64,000 nucleotides of DNA from Pyronema omphalodes (taxonomy: Eukaryota > Ascomycota > Pezizomycetes > Pezizales > Pyronemataceae): NCBI GenBank assembly GCA_024516155.1, contig JAJJXM010000017.1, forward strand, positions 186,001 to 250,000. The letters are read 5' to 3'. The notes under the pieces are model-generated. The model searched no databases. It was not told the origin of the DNA and was given only the letters and a program-made list of their open reading frames with translations. This document shows positions 37,541 to 49,172 of this stretch, piece by piece; within the stretch, counting starts at the first letter, position 1; every line of letters starts with the position of its first letter. Both the position numbers and the translations under genes were made by a program.

Positions 37541-38017
37541 GCTGGTGATGGTGATGGGTGATGTGAAGACCAGGGGAAAGTGGGAGCTTGGGATTGAGGT
37601 TTGTAGTTGTGGTGTTTTGGGGGTGGATGTCGGTGTCTCATTCACTTGACTTTGGACTTATGGCTTCTTGGGAGTTATTAGGTATGAGCGGTGAAGGTGA
37701 AGAATGAACGATGGAGTTGGAGTAGGCTCAGGGAATATGATAAATTAAGAGGTTGCCTATCACCTGCCAACGGGCGGGGGGGGAGGGGGTGCAGTGTTGA
37801 AGGAATGCACATGCCAAGGTCAGGGATGTTATTTCCGCTGTTTACATGCCTTTTGAAGTTACTGCTTAAAGAACCAAAGTTTATTGGTATTATATATAAA
37901 AAGTTACAGCTTGTATCATCAATTCATATTAGATTATATACTGGAAGCTGGATAGTTTATTTACAGAGTTATATAATCCAGATGTATTAACTTAGTTTTT
38001 ACGCATGCAGATATCAA

Positions 38018-38145
38018 TATCAATATCAACACCAGCATCAACACCAGCATCAACACCAGCATCAACACCAGCATCAACACCTGCATCAACACCAGCATCA
38101 ACACCAGCATCAACACCTGCATCAACACCAGCATCAACACCAACA
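38018..38145. repeat. 12-bp minisatellite (CAACACCAGCAT)n
   Basis: About eleven copies of CAACACCAGCAT, two of them with CTGCAT. It reads as PAST or LMLV-like artefact repeats. Confidence 0.92.
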
Positions 38146-38925
38146 TCAATATTAAAGAATACCTATCAAGCCGCGCTCCATGCCGTGACTGTCTGTGGAG
38201 GTGGATGTTGCCTTATCGCCGTCCCCTCGTTATGTTTGTTCTGTCATACTATCTTCGCTTGTTATCCAATATCCAATATCACTCAGTGCTCACAAAGGTT
38301 TCCGTCTCCGTCTCCATCTTCTTCTTCCTTTTTCTCTTTCTCCTCATAAGTGCTAGCTTATCCTATGTCTGATACTGAGAACTTTCATAGTCAATATCAA
38401 TACGAGCTTTGTACCCACCCATGACCCCGTAAACCCCAAAACCCCAAACCATAACCCCAATTCCCAGCCTACCATCTAAGATAAAAAACATCACCACAAA
38501 CATACTCCATATCCATATCTTCCTCCATATACAGCCTACCCCGGAGAATCCGTATTACTAATCACATCCATTCCTACCCGAACCCGAACCCAAACCCGAA
38601 AAATCGACACTGTGTATACACATATCCACATGTCATAAATGTCAAAAATGTCATAAATACAGAAGTGTCATAAATGTCAAAAAGTGCAAGGTCATAAGTA
38701 ATCAATGAATTGAGTGTAATTTCCCTGGTTCCCTGGTGCCTACGGTTCCTACAGTGCCGATGGTATGTAATCAATGATCATTCCGGTATACATGTACGGT
38801 ACCTGAAAATCCTGAAAATCCCGGATCTTGGAGCTTGGATCTTGCATGTAAAAACCCACCGGGGCTTGTAGTGCTTGTAGTGCGGTTACCACTACCCACT
38901 ACATAGAACGTGATTTATGGGAAAT

Positions 38926-39328
38926 GAAAAAATGAAAAAATGAAAAAATGAAAAAATGAAAAAATGAAAAAATGAAAAAATGAAAAAATGAAAAAATGAA
39001 AAAATGAAAAAATGAAAAAATGAAAAAATGAAAAAATGAAAAAATGAAAAAATGAAAAAATGAAAAAATGAAAAAATGAAAAATGAAAAAATGAAAAATT
39101 AAAAAATTAAAAAATGAAAAAATGAAAAAATGAAAAAATGAAAAAATGAAAAAATGAAAAAATGAAAGAATGAAAAAAAGAAGCGGAATAAGAAAAAATG
39201 AAAAAATGAAAAAATGAAAAAATGAAAAAATGAAAAAATGAAAAAATGAAAAAATGAAAAAATGAAAAAATGAAAAAATGAAAAAATGAAAAAATGAAAA
39301 AATGAAAAAATGAAAAAATGAAAAAATA
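38926..39328. repeat. 8-bp minisatellite (GAAAAAAT)n, about 50 copies
   Basis: A strongly A-rich 400-bp array. A few diverged units at about 39078-39115 and an interruption at 39165-39196 (GAAAAAAAGAAGCGGAATAAG) split it into two pure blocks. Confidence 0.94.
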
Positions 39329-41351
39329 AATAGATAATAGAAAACGATATTCCTACAGGTACTATGATTTACTATGCCTACAGAATGTTCTATAATGGCA
39401 TGGCACTGCTGTTACTTCGATTCATCTTTGGCTTTTGGCTTTGGCTTTTGCAGGCCTGCGGAATTTCGGAATTTCGGACTGTCGGACTGCCGGACTGTCG
39501 GACTGTCGGACTTGCGGTTGGGGATGCACTGCACGAAGGTGATGAAACTGATCATGATAATGATAATGATCTCGATTTCTATTATCATTGAAGGATAAGC
39601 GGAAGGTTAGAGGGGGATAATTTACGATGCAAATAATGGAAACGATGCAAATAATGGAAACGATGGAAACGATGAAAACGATGGAAACACCCCGGGAAGT
39701 AAATTCTGGACACAGGACACAGGACGCAGCATATAGCATACAGCATACATAGCATGAAATATATAACCTACACAGCATACACAGAGGCACAGAAGCACAG
39801 CCCAGCTGATCCGGTGCTACGGCACACCGTGTATTCCGAATGATAGGACTGCCGTGGCTGGGATTAAGAGAATTATCTAGATTTATTTACATATATCGAT
39901 ACCGGGTGTTGGCGGAGGGGGTTTATAGTGGAGAGCTTCCCGTAAGGCTATAGCAACGCTTTTTCTATTACATTTTCCAACAATACACAATGCCCTCCAA
40001 CCAACCAAAAGTTGTAGCTCTGAAATCACAAAGGCATTGGGGTCAGAGACGCGATCAATCGTGATAAGCGAATTCGTAACAATTTACGTTATCATTCTGC
40101 TGTGAAATTCAATAGAAAAATTGTTGCTATAGCATGTCAATAGCCTTGCGGGAAGTTCTCCAGTGAATGAGCCGTAGTTAGGTGTCAACATCGGAGCGAA
40201 CTATGTAGAGAGTTACATATAACTGCGGTTCTCATTATGTATGTGTACATAGCAAATGAAGCTCGGCAGGGCAGGCTGAGTTGACACAAGGGCCCTATGA
40301 TCTAGATACGTCGATAGGCTGACAACCCGAGACGCAGAAAGAGGCTGACAAGTTACAACCCGAGGGGCTGTGTCGTTGGGAAGACAAGCGGCAGTTAGGC
40401 GAGACAATCGGGACATCGAGACATCACCAGACCTCGTGCCAATGTCTTTTGCCAAGAGATGGTTTCGCCTAGACTCTAGACTTTGGGGTAAACTCCGCCG
40501 TCCAGCGCCCACGATGATGGCGCCTAAATGGTGAAGCGGCTGAAGCCCGAAGCACGAAGCTTTAAGCTTCAAGCTTCATAACGTGCTTAGACTTCCCGTG
40601 TCGGTGATTTGATTTCGGATCGCGATGCACATGTAGGTACTAGGGACCTCTTCTCGGCTTTGAATGTTCGATATACATATCCTCGCCGCCTCGTCGGCCT
40701 TGCCAAGTTAAAGATCTTCATCTCGTTGTTGTGCATCAGGATATAGATAGCGAGCTTCTGGAAGCAGGTATTCCAACCCCCGATTCCATGTTCCGGATCC
40801 AGATAGACTTTGGTGATGCAGGGCGGGCGGTAATATGACCGCAGCTAACTGTACAGTGACGAGACTTGATGATCCCGATCCTGAGAAAGAGTATGTATAT
40901 GGTGTGTGCAAGTTAATCTGGATAATAATTCAACGTACATCTAGAGTCGCACACATACAATTCAACCTCGGCGACCTGCGTTTCGGATTGGTGGAATATG
41001 TGGCTTTATTAATAATTTACCCGTTGACAAGTCGATTTTTTATCTGCTTTTGTAGCCGGTTTTGTGTATCTGCTCTATGTAGGAATTGTGGTTCCCGTGC
41101 GTTCCCTGTGGCTTCGGAGATCTTCGCTTGCCCAACGAGATCGCTGGAACTGGCAGCGTGTGCAACTTGAGGGATGTTCTCTGCTGTGTCACGCTGCGGC
41201 TGGAAAAACCAGGAACGGTGCAGTGTGCCTGGAAGTCATCTTTTTCTTCGCGTCATGAAAGCTTTTTGAAGGTGGTGACGCAAGCCACCAGAGTTTGCGG
41301 CGATAGGCTGGGCTCAAGTGGAGTATGGCAAACAACGCCAGAGCTCTGGGC

Positions 41352-41470
41352 GAGCTGGGCGGAGCAATCGATTCTGGGAAAGTCATCATGATCAAGCTGG
41401 GCGAAGTAGTCGATTCTGGGAAAGTCATCAGGGTCAAGCTGGGCAGAGTAATCGATTCTGGAAAAGTCGA
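41352..41470 (+). repeat. Three tandem 42-bp units
   Basis: The core AGTCGATTCTGGGAAAGTCATCA recurs three times with a 42-bp period (14 codons), and the frame starting 41325 reads LGxxIDSGKVI three times. The in-frame period suggests a once-coding repeat, but no exon structure or homology supports a gene. Confidence 0.7.
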
Positions 41471-42298
41471 GATATTTCGAGCGCTTGGGCAGCGATGGCG
41501 TGAGTTACCCGTGGCAGACATCGGATTCCAAACAAAGGTGAAGCGCTATGCTGTTTCGTGCTCGTGCACAAACAATTGGACCAGTGTTTGAGAGCCGCGT
41601 GTATAGAATTGTGCAAGTGAGTCCGGTGAAGAGAAAATCACGGGAACCAACAAACGAATCGTCTCAAATACAGTCGACTGCACTGATTTTTTTTTTCTGA
41701 TCTGAACCCCCTTTGCAGGTCATACATACCCCGGATCAACTGCGGTTACTGCGTATGCGAGACAAACTCCTGTTTTGAGACGACAAAAGAGGCAGTGAAC
41801 AGCAGCTCGTCATACATCAACCCTCCAGATCCTGTAAACCTCATACCTTACTCCAACAACATACTACAGTCTGTACATCCACATCCTACATATCGGCCTG
41901 AGCGCAAGTATCAAGAATTCACCGGCATCAAGAACTCACCGGCTTACTGAAGCCAAGTAGCACTACTCCCGATCAGGTAGATAGGCGGAATAGATACAAG
42001 ATACCGGCTTCTTAGCACTAACAATTACATAGCCTCCACACTCAGCAAGTCGAAGTCGATTTTCACGCGTTTCTGCCACCGCAAGACCATTCTTTTTGCA
42101 CACAAGACGTCCTTCTTGTCCGACACACACGACATCCAGCAAACGTCGCTTCCCACAGTTCACTGCTTTCTCCCTTCTCCGACTGTCCTGCCGTCGTTAC
42201 CCACGCTTTATTCACTGTTCATCGACACAATCGTCTCAGCAATCGCTTTTGCACCTACTTATTACCTATCCTGTTATAACGAAACCATAAACTCTGTG

Positions 42299-44014
42299 AT
42301 GAGTTTATTTAGCTCACCTACATCCTTCCGTCTCAATGGATTACAATCACCGATGATGTACCCCGCGGTGCCTACGAACGACACAATGTACGCATGGAGC
42401 ACAATAGAAGCACGCGAATCGACGGGTGGAGATCACCCTTCGTTGTTACATTTATCATTATTGGTTTTCGAGGCAGTAATGGAGGTAGTTTGCGTGGCAT
42501 TACCTGGTTACATTCTTGCGAGAATGGGAGCTTTCAGTGTTGAGAATCAAAAATTCGTTTCCAACCTTAACATGTCGCTTTTCACGCCCTGTCTAAGTAA
42601 GTCATCAGATATCACCATAATTTTGAGAAAGTGGTATTAACATAAACTGTAGTTTTTATCAAGCTCGCAAGTCAGCTTACTCTATCGAAAATTGCTGAGC
42701 TTGGTGTTATTCCGGTTCTTTTCGTTATTATGACCGCCATCTCTTACTTTTGTGCTCTCGGTGTCTCCAAATTGTTTGGTTTCGAAAAGAAGGCAAGAAA
42801 CTTTGTGATCGCAATGGTCAGTTATATCTCCTCCTCTCCCAGCGAAATGATGGCGTACTGATTGTGGTACATATATGAGTTAGGGCGTGTTTGGTAACTC
42901 TAACTCTCTACCAATCTCCCTGGTATTATCCCTGGCGCACACGATCAGCGGCCTACACTGGGACCGTATCCCCAGTGATAACGATTCCGAAGTCGCCGCA
43001 AGAGGTATCCTTTACCTTCTTATCTTTCAGCAACTCGGCCAGCTTCTTCGTTGGACATGGGGTTACAATGTCTTATTGGCCCCCGATAAGCCAGCAAGCT
43101 CTATCAGAAGATACCGTGACGACGCCGACATGTCAGATGACGACGACGACCTTACCGCCGTGCAAGTTGACCGTTTCACCGACGTTGCAAAGACCCAGGA
43201 AGAGCAGCAACCTTTCCTCTCTGCAACACGCAACCACCGTAGAAGCCTAACTTCTGGAACGCATGACTCTGCCTTTGACTCGACTGTTCCTTCCGGATCT
43301 CGTACGCCCATTCGCGGCTTTCCTAGTACCTCGACCTTAGTCGGCGACCGCTCCCCCTCCCCCGAGCGCGATGACGTCAGTCTCCTACCAACTACCGAAA
43401 CATCGCCTGCACCGAAATCTTCTTGCTCTCGATTCTTCGCCGCCTTCTGCCATTACACCCGTCGCATTGTCACTGGCTTCCTAGACATCATGAACCCTCC
43501 CCTTTGGGCCATGCTAGCAGCCATTACCGTTGCCTCCATCCCCGCCTTACAAAAGCTCTTCTTTACTAAGGGTACCTTTGTAAACGCTTCTGTCACACGT
43601 GCCGTCAGCCAATCTGGTGGTGTAGCAGTGCCGTTAATCCTTGTTGTCCTCGGAGCCAACCTTGCCAACTCCACCAAGGGTGAAACTGGTAACGCCAGTA
43701 AAGAAGAATCCAAGATCCTAATCGCATCAATGGTATCTCGTATGCTTTTACCATTCGTTTTTACTGGACCGATTTTGGCTTTGGCGGCCAAGTACGTTAA
43801 TATTACAATTTTGGATGACCCCATCTTCTTGATTGTCTGTTTCTTGCTCGCAGGTGCACCAAGTGCCTTGCAGTTGTCACAGATTTGTCAGCAGAATAGG
43901 GTTTATGAAGATGTTATCACTAGGGTTTTGTTCTGGAGTTACGTCGTGGTTATTTTGCCAAGTACTCTAATCCTGGTTATCACTGCTATCGAGGTGGTGC
44001 ATTGGGCTGTGTAA
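42299..44014 (+). CDS. Auxin efflux carrier (AEC/PIN-like) family membrane transporter
   Basis: My model has exons 42299-42596, 42653-42816 and 42884-44014 (530 residues). Introns begin GTAAGT and GTCAGT. The first hydrophobic helix (about 51-75, FEAVMEVVCVALPGYILARMG) matches the start of AEC proteins, followed by LNMSLFTPCLIFIKLASQL (about 92-110), the family's conserved helix-break signature. Further helices cover about 111-140 and 157-225. A long hydrophilic Asp/Ser-rich loop (about 222-335, including DDDDD) separates the N- and C-terminal helix bundles. The C-terminal half (about 340-530) has four to five helices, including VPLILVVLGANLA and AGAPSALQLSQICQ, both AEC-typical. Fungal members such as yeast Ecm3-like proteins sit in internal membranes, and their substrate is not established. 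The start is the first in-frame ATG; MM at residues 19-20 is an alternative. Confidence 0.9.
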
Positions 44015-45161
44015 GCTGTGTAAGGGCAAATAGTGGCGTGTAGGGATGGTGATGGTGGACAGATGGCGTTGAAACCATAGCGCTAGATAGCGCACCAGAT
44101 AACGATTTTCTGCATAATCCAATAACGTTGGTGCGGTGGCGATGGAAATGGCTTTCTAAAAGACAATGACGACAATGTGGCAATGTCAGATGGCTATAGC
44201 GGATGTATCTATATCATCAACCTCATCACCCTCATCAACGGTACGCAGGAAGTAGCAGGAAATGTTAATGGTAGCGCTGGATGTCATTACATATACATCT
44301 ATACATTTGCTTTTTGTTTCCCCATGTATTTTGCTTTTTTGTTATTACTGTCTTTCTTTTTTTATGAATCTTGAAGGATATGATTTGTATCATCATCATT
44401 TTTTTTTTTGAAGCGTCTTCTCTTTTTTTCGCTTTTTGGTTTCTGGTACGTTGCATAACAAGGTATAAGGATAGATGGTCAATGGAGTGGGTGTATCATG
44501 TATGTAGGCTTATCTTATCTGATGTTGACTTTGGCTTTCGTTTTTGTGTTTGTTTGTTGTTTTTGGTCTTGTTCTTGTGTACTGTGTACTGTTGACATTG
44601 ACGGTTGTCGGTTGACTACACTGTGCTTTTTGCGTTGCGTTGCGTTGTTTCGCTTTTCGCTTTTCGCTTTTCGGGTTTTATTAACCCTGAATATGTCATG
44701 ATAAAAATTGGTGAAGAGAAGAAGGAAGGGAAGAATGAGGTGAAGAGTAGAATCTGGATATAGGATATGGCTCTTTTTTTTTATTCGTGTTGTTCTTGAG
44801 GTATTAGTGATGATCGATGAAGCATTGGTGAAGTGATGAAGTGATGATTGAAGGTAAATGTGGGTTTAGATTCTGGATCGATGCTGGTATGCTGGTATGC
44901 TGGTGTGCTGGTATGATACATATACGGTACCTAAGTATGTATATGTATATGTATATTACCTTGATTCCGGATGTTATACGTTATAACGGGTTTGAGGGGT
45001 TGAGGGCTTGACGATTTTCGAATGGATAGGACCCAGGAGGGTGGTATGGTGGTATGGTGATATGGTGCTCTGGTACTATGGCTAGATCATACGAAAAGAA
45101 GGAGATTACTACGGCAGATCATCTGTGATGGTTAACGAATCTATGGATCTATCGTCTATGA

Positions 45162-45195
<34 letters not shown>

Positions 45196-45309
45196 GGTGG
45201 TGGTGGTGGTCGTTCCAACTGATAATCTTGAGACCTTAAGACCTTGATAAGCTTTCTTCAACGTAGTCTTCGACTTTATAACCGAAGCAAATGTTCCCTC
45301 AATTTCATG

Positions 45310-45458
45310 TACCATTCACCAGCACCATTCACCATTCACCATTCACCATTCACCATTCACCATTCACCATTCACCATTCACCATTCACCATTCACCATTC
45401 ACCATTCACCATTCACCATTCACCATTCACCATTCACCATTCACCATTCACCATTCAC
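45310..45458. repeat. (CACCATT)n heptanucleotide array, about 20 copies
   Basis: Near-perfect ATTCACC/CACCATT units over about 150 bp, giving a HSPFTIH peptide artefact. Confidence 0.94.
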
Positions 45459-46119
45459 CATATACATATATCTATCTACCAAATCTCCAATTCCATACCC
45501 TGCAACTATGTAGCTAGCTAGCTATACTTCACCCGGATATATACTCCCGTGAAACCCTCCAGGGTACAGATGTATGTACATAATAGATGTCGTGCATTAT
45601 GTTACTTTATCCAGCTCAGCTAGGAAGTCCATGAAGTCCATGTAGGAGCTGTATGTATGTATGTATGTATGTAAATCATAGCACACATCTTTTACCCCCC
45701 CTTCCCCCCCCCCCTCTCATCCACACATCCACACACCCCCATCCTCCCCGCCATATCCCCCTACCCCCCCCTACCCCACACACCCTAGAGCACCTGTACC
45801 ACGCATCGGAAATTTCAGGGAAGGTGGTATGGGATGGTGGTTATCATCGATGATAAAAACATAAACCAGGGTCCGGGGTAAACGTCAGGAGATCAGGAGA
45901 TTCATAGTAGTGCTGTAGGGCTGGATTATTTCACGATGGAGTTGAAGTATGGCTTTATGTATGAGCACCATAGCGTAAAGTTACTGCTAGATAGATAGAT
46001 ACATAGAGGTTGTGGAGTTTATTTTCCGGATGCGGGGGTGCTGTTAATACATACCGTAAGATTCAAGTCTTGTGTGTTATGTTACGATGTTTGGTTAGGT
46101 AGATAGATGGATTGGGGGT

Positions 46120-46650
46120 TTTTTGCAGCGGAGCTTTCGGTGTACACAGGAAGGAAATTTTGAAGCGGTGAAGTTGATCTGTGAGGTGTCGTGCGTTGGA
46201 TTTCTTTATGCAGTTTAGGGCCTTTGGTGATTTGCGGGTCTTTAGTTGTTTCAAAGTTACATGCATACAGGAAGAAATTGTTTCCCACGCGGGGATACAT
46301 ACCGACGTATGTGAATTTTGTTTCTACATAGGGTGTATTTGTTTCTTTGTCGCCCCTCACCGCAAAAATGTCGTGCGTGTTGTTGCTTGAAACAGTTAGG
46401 GTTTTTTGTTTCGGTGAGATGTAGGAAGCACAAGACACAGTGACACACACCTTCCGTTAGTTACGATGCAGGAAGCACGAGACATACTTTCCGTTCGAGT
46501 TACGATGCAAGGAAACACCACACACCATTTGCATATCTTCCGTTCACTGCGATTCAGGAAACACAAAAAATACACCTTCCGTTTGTTATGATGTAAGAAA
46601 CACAAGACACTCACTCCACATATCTTCCTTCCGTTGGTTACAATTCTTTT
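46120..46650. repeat. Diverged tandem array of 40-50 bp units
   Basis: The unit core is CTTCCGTT, then GTTACGATGCAGGAAGCAC, seen at about 46450, 46488, 46538, 46579 and 46625. Weaker copies (TACATGCATACAGGAAG) occur to the left at 46256 and 46141. Units differ in length and base content, so the array is old. Confidence 0.65.
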
Positions 46651-47176
46651 TATCGGCGATGTTTTTTTCTGAAAGCACATGAGCAGCAATCACGATTTTG
46701 TTTCCCACATCCTTGCTAGGCCACCCGAAAATTAATGCCTGTAAAACGGATCCAACTGGGTTGCTCCCGACGTTGAGCGAAGCGAAAATGGGCTGTAAAC
46801 CTGCTAGGTTGAGTAGCCTGGATGGAGTTACACTAAAAGATACTCCCACATCGCATTTTCCCCACCTGCTGCGGTGTGCTTTTCTGCGAGAAAAGCCACG
46901 ATAGCCAACGATCTCGCAGCTGTCTGTACTCACTCCAGCTAGAGGTGCCCCCTCCCTCGCTCGTCTGTTAATTCGAAGAGTTTCTTTTCCGTTTTCGCAT
47001 ACGGGATAGGATACGCGGACCCCTCCTTCATCCCCCCACGACATACGACATCACAACCCCAACAGCAAAGCACCCGACTCCCAGCAAGCTCGGTACTATT
47101 CGTTATTCCGATCCTCCTGATACGAAGGATTGATTGATCTTTGCCTCATAAATACTCCCCCTCCCCCACCATCGCC

Positions 47177-49172
47177 ATGACTGGTCCTAAGGATTCCGAA
47201 TCCCCCTCCGCCTCTGCATCTCCTAGTACCAAAGGTGCGTCACGATGTCATAGCCATTCCCACCATAAATTTTCTTGACACGTGCAAAAGACTAACGAGA
47301 AATTGTCTTTCCCAACAGCTGTTAGCATACTAGAAATCCCCCAAGAGATATCATTACCCCCCTCTGCTACTTCCGCAACACCTATCCGTCCCTCTCATCT
47401 ACTTAGGAAGAGTTTATCCTCCAAACGTCTTGTTACAACCACCTCACCACTCTCAAAGACCTCCCAGCAAGCTGCGCAACAGGCTTCTACCGAAGACCTT
47501 GTCCTACAAGAACAAAGAGAACAGGCCTTGATAGACAAAGTTGCTGTCTGGCTAGAGAACGAAAGACAAAGAAAGCAAAAGAAGAAAGAAGCAGCCGGTA
47601 CTACAGAACAGACCTCCGACGACGAATCTCTCAATATGCTTGAATCCATCCTTCACCAGCGGTCTTCAATGCCGTCCCTACAGGCTTTACCGTCGACTAC
47701 CCCGCCGCGTCGTACTACCCTCCGGAGAAGCAACAGTCGTAAGAAGTCTCTTCAGCCAAGCTCCGATACAGAGTATGAATCCGGTGGTGATGCGATGGTG
47801 CCAGAGTGTGCGGAATGGTTAAAGATTCCCGAGGAGATTGGATGGGAGAACTTTAAGCTCGAGGTGTTGAAGTTGACACATACCCTGCGTTGCAAGGGAT
47901 GGAGAAGGGTAAAGTTGGAGAGATACAATGAGGTGGGAGTTGAGAGGATTAGCGGGGCATTGACTAATGCTGTGAGTTTCCCCGCCGGTGCATGGCTTCC
48001 CCGAAGTGCGCGCATAGCTGATGTCATGACAGGTTTACATGGTTACTCCTCCCTCCACCTTACCCCCCTCTCTACACACCAACCGCCCTCTTAAACCCCC
48101 CGCGAAATTGTTGCTGCGCATCTATGGACCGCAAGTCTCCCACCTCATCGACCGCGCCACGGAACTCCACATTTTACGCCGCCTAGCTAGGCAGAAAATA
48201 GGACCTCGCCTCCTTGGTACCTTCTTGAACGGCCGCTTTGAGGAATTCTTTGTCGCCCGAACCCTCACAAAATCCGATATCAGAGATCCCTCCACCTCCC
48301 GTCACATCGCTAAGCGCTTGAAGGAGTTACACGAAGGAATAGATCTCCTCGATACTGAACGTATCCAAGGACCCATAGTTTGGAAGAACTGGGCTAAATG
48401 GCTTCCTCGTTGCAGCTCTGTCATGGAGACAGTAGAGCAGCGACACAAGGTTGTCGGTACCACCTGGCCCATCTTCGTTTCCGCTGTAGAAAGATACAGA
48501 GACTGGCTCATCAACTACTACGGCGGCGAAACACAGCTCAAAGAGAAATTGGTATTCGCACACAATGACACACAATACGGAAACATCTTAAGACTACAAG
48601 CAGAGGGAAAAAGCCCCTTGCTTCTACCAATGAATGAACATCGTCAACTCATCGTTATCGACTTTGAATATGCATCCGCCAACACCCCAGGTTTCGAATT
48701 CGCAAACCATTTCTGTGAGTGGATGGCGGATTATCATGATGAAGATGTGCCCTGGAAAATGCGGGAAAGACGCTACCCAACTGATGGAGAAATGAGGAAC
48801 TTTTTGACTTCTTATGTTGAACATAGTCTACGGGCTCCTCCGCCTGTGGCTTTTGATCTGGATGCTAGAACCCCCGCTCAGGATCCTCTTAAGGGTGAAA
48901 AAGAAAGGAAGGAAGAGATAAAGAAAGAGGTGGAGAAATTGTTGCAGGAAACGAAAGTGTGGAGAGCGGCTTCGAGCGCCATGTGGGCTGCTTGGGGTAT
49001 CGTACAGGCAAAATCGGAGGAGATTGAGGAGGGGGAATTCGATTATTTGCTTTATGCCCAGGAACGCGCACTGCTGTTTTGGGGCGATATGTTGGATTTG
49101 GGGATTTATACAAAGGAGGAATTGGAGAAGCTTGAGAAAGGACTGTCGGAGAAGGTTAAGTTGGTTGCTTAA
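47177..49172 (+). CDS. Choline/ethanolamine kinase
   Basis: Catalyses ATP-dependent phosphorylation of choline and/or ethanolamine, the first step of the Kennedy pathway to phosphatidylcholine and phosphatidylethanolamine, in the cytosol. My model has exons 47177-47234, 47319-47971 and 48033-49172 (616 residues); introns begin GTGCGT and GTGAGT. The junction at 47971/48033 restores the conserved ISGALTNAVYMVTPP. A Ser/Thr-rich N-terminus with a charged helix (about 85-110) precedes the kinase fold, like the N-terminal domain of fungal enzymes. The catalytic motifs are all present: LLRIYGPQ and LARQKIGPRLLGTF, the Brenner-type loop FAHNDTQYGN (D416, N421) and the metal-binding IVIDFEYASANTPGFEFANHFCEW (D447). 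Length is close to yeast Cki1. I cannot separate choline from ethanolamine preference from sequence alone. Confidence 0.95.

Larger units (their letters stand above)
34650..42298. other. 7.6-kb gene-free spacer made largely of tandem repeats
   Basis: Long arrays are (ATC)n (35139-35181), (TTGTGA)n (35861-36163), (CCCCAAT)n (36858-37098), a 12-bp GGGTTGGTTTAT unit (37465-37540), a 12-bp CAACACCAGCAT unit (38018-38145) and the 8-bp GAAAAAAT array (38926-39328). Poly(C)/(G) runs are at 36286-36306 and 37293-37311. GGACTGTC-type repeats lie at 39476-39512. At 41352-41470 three copies of a 42-bp unit lie in an open frame that I do not trust. The last 350 bp are probably the leader of the transporter gene at 42299. 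Confidence 0.65.
44015..47176. other. Spacer with trinucleotide, 7-bp and 40-50 bp repeats
   Basis: No gene is supported. It includes GAT then GGT trinucleotides (45157-45210), the (CACCATT)n 7-bp array (45310-45458), repeated GGTATGCT steps (44885-44915), a C-rich stretch (45697-45780) and a diverged array of 40-50 bp units (46120-46650). The CT/CCT-rich 130 bp before 47177 is the probable leader of the kinase gene. Confidence 0.6.
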
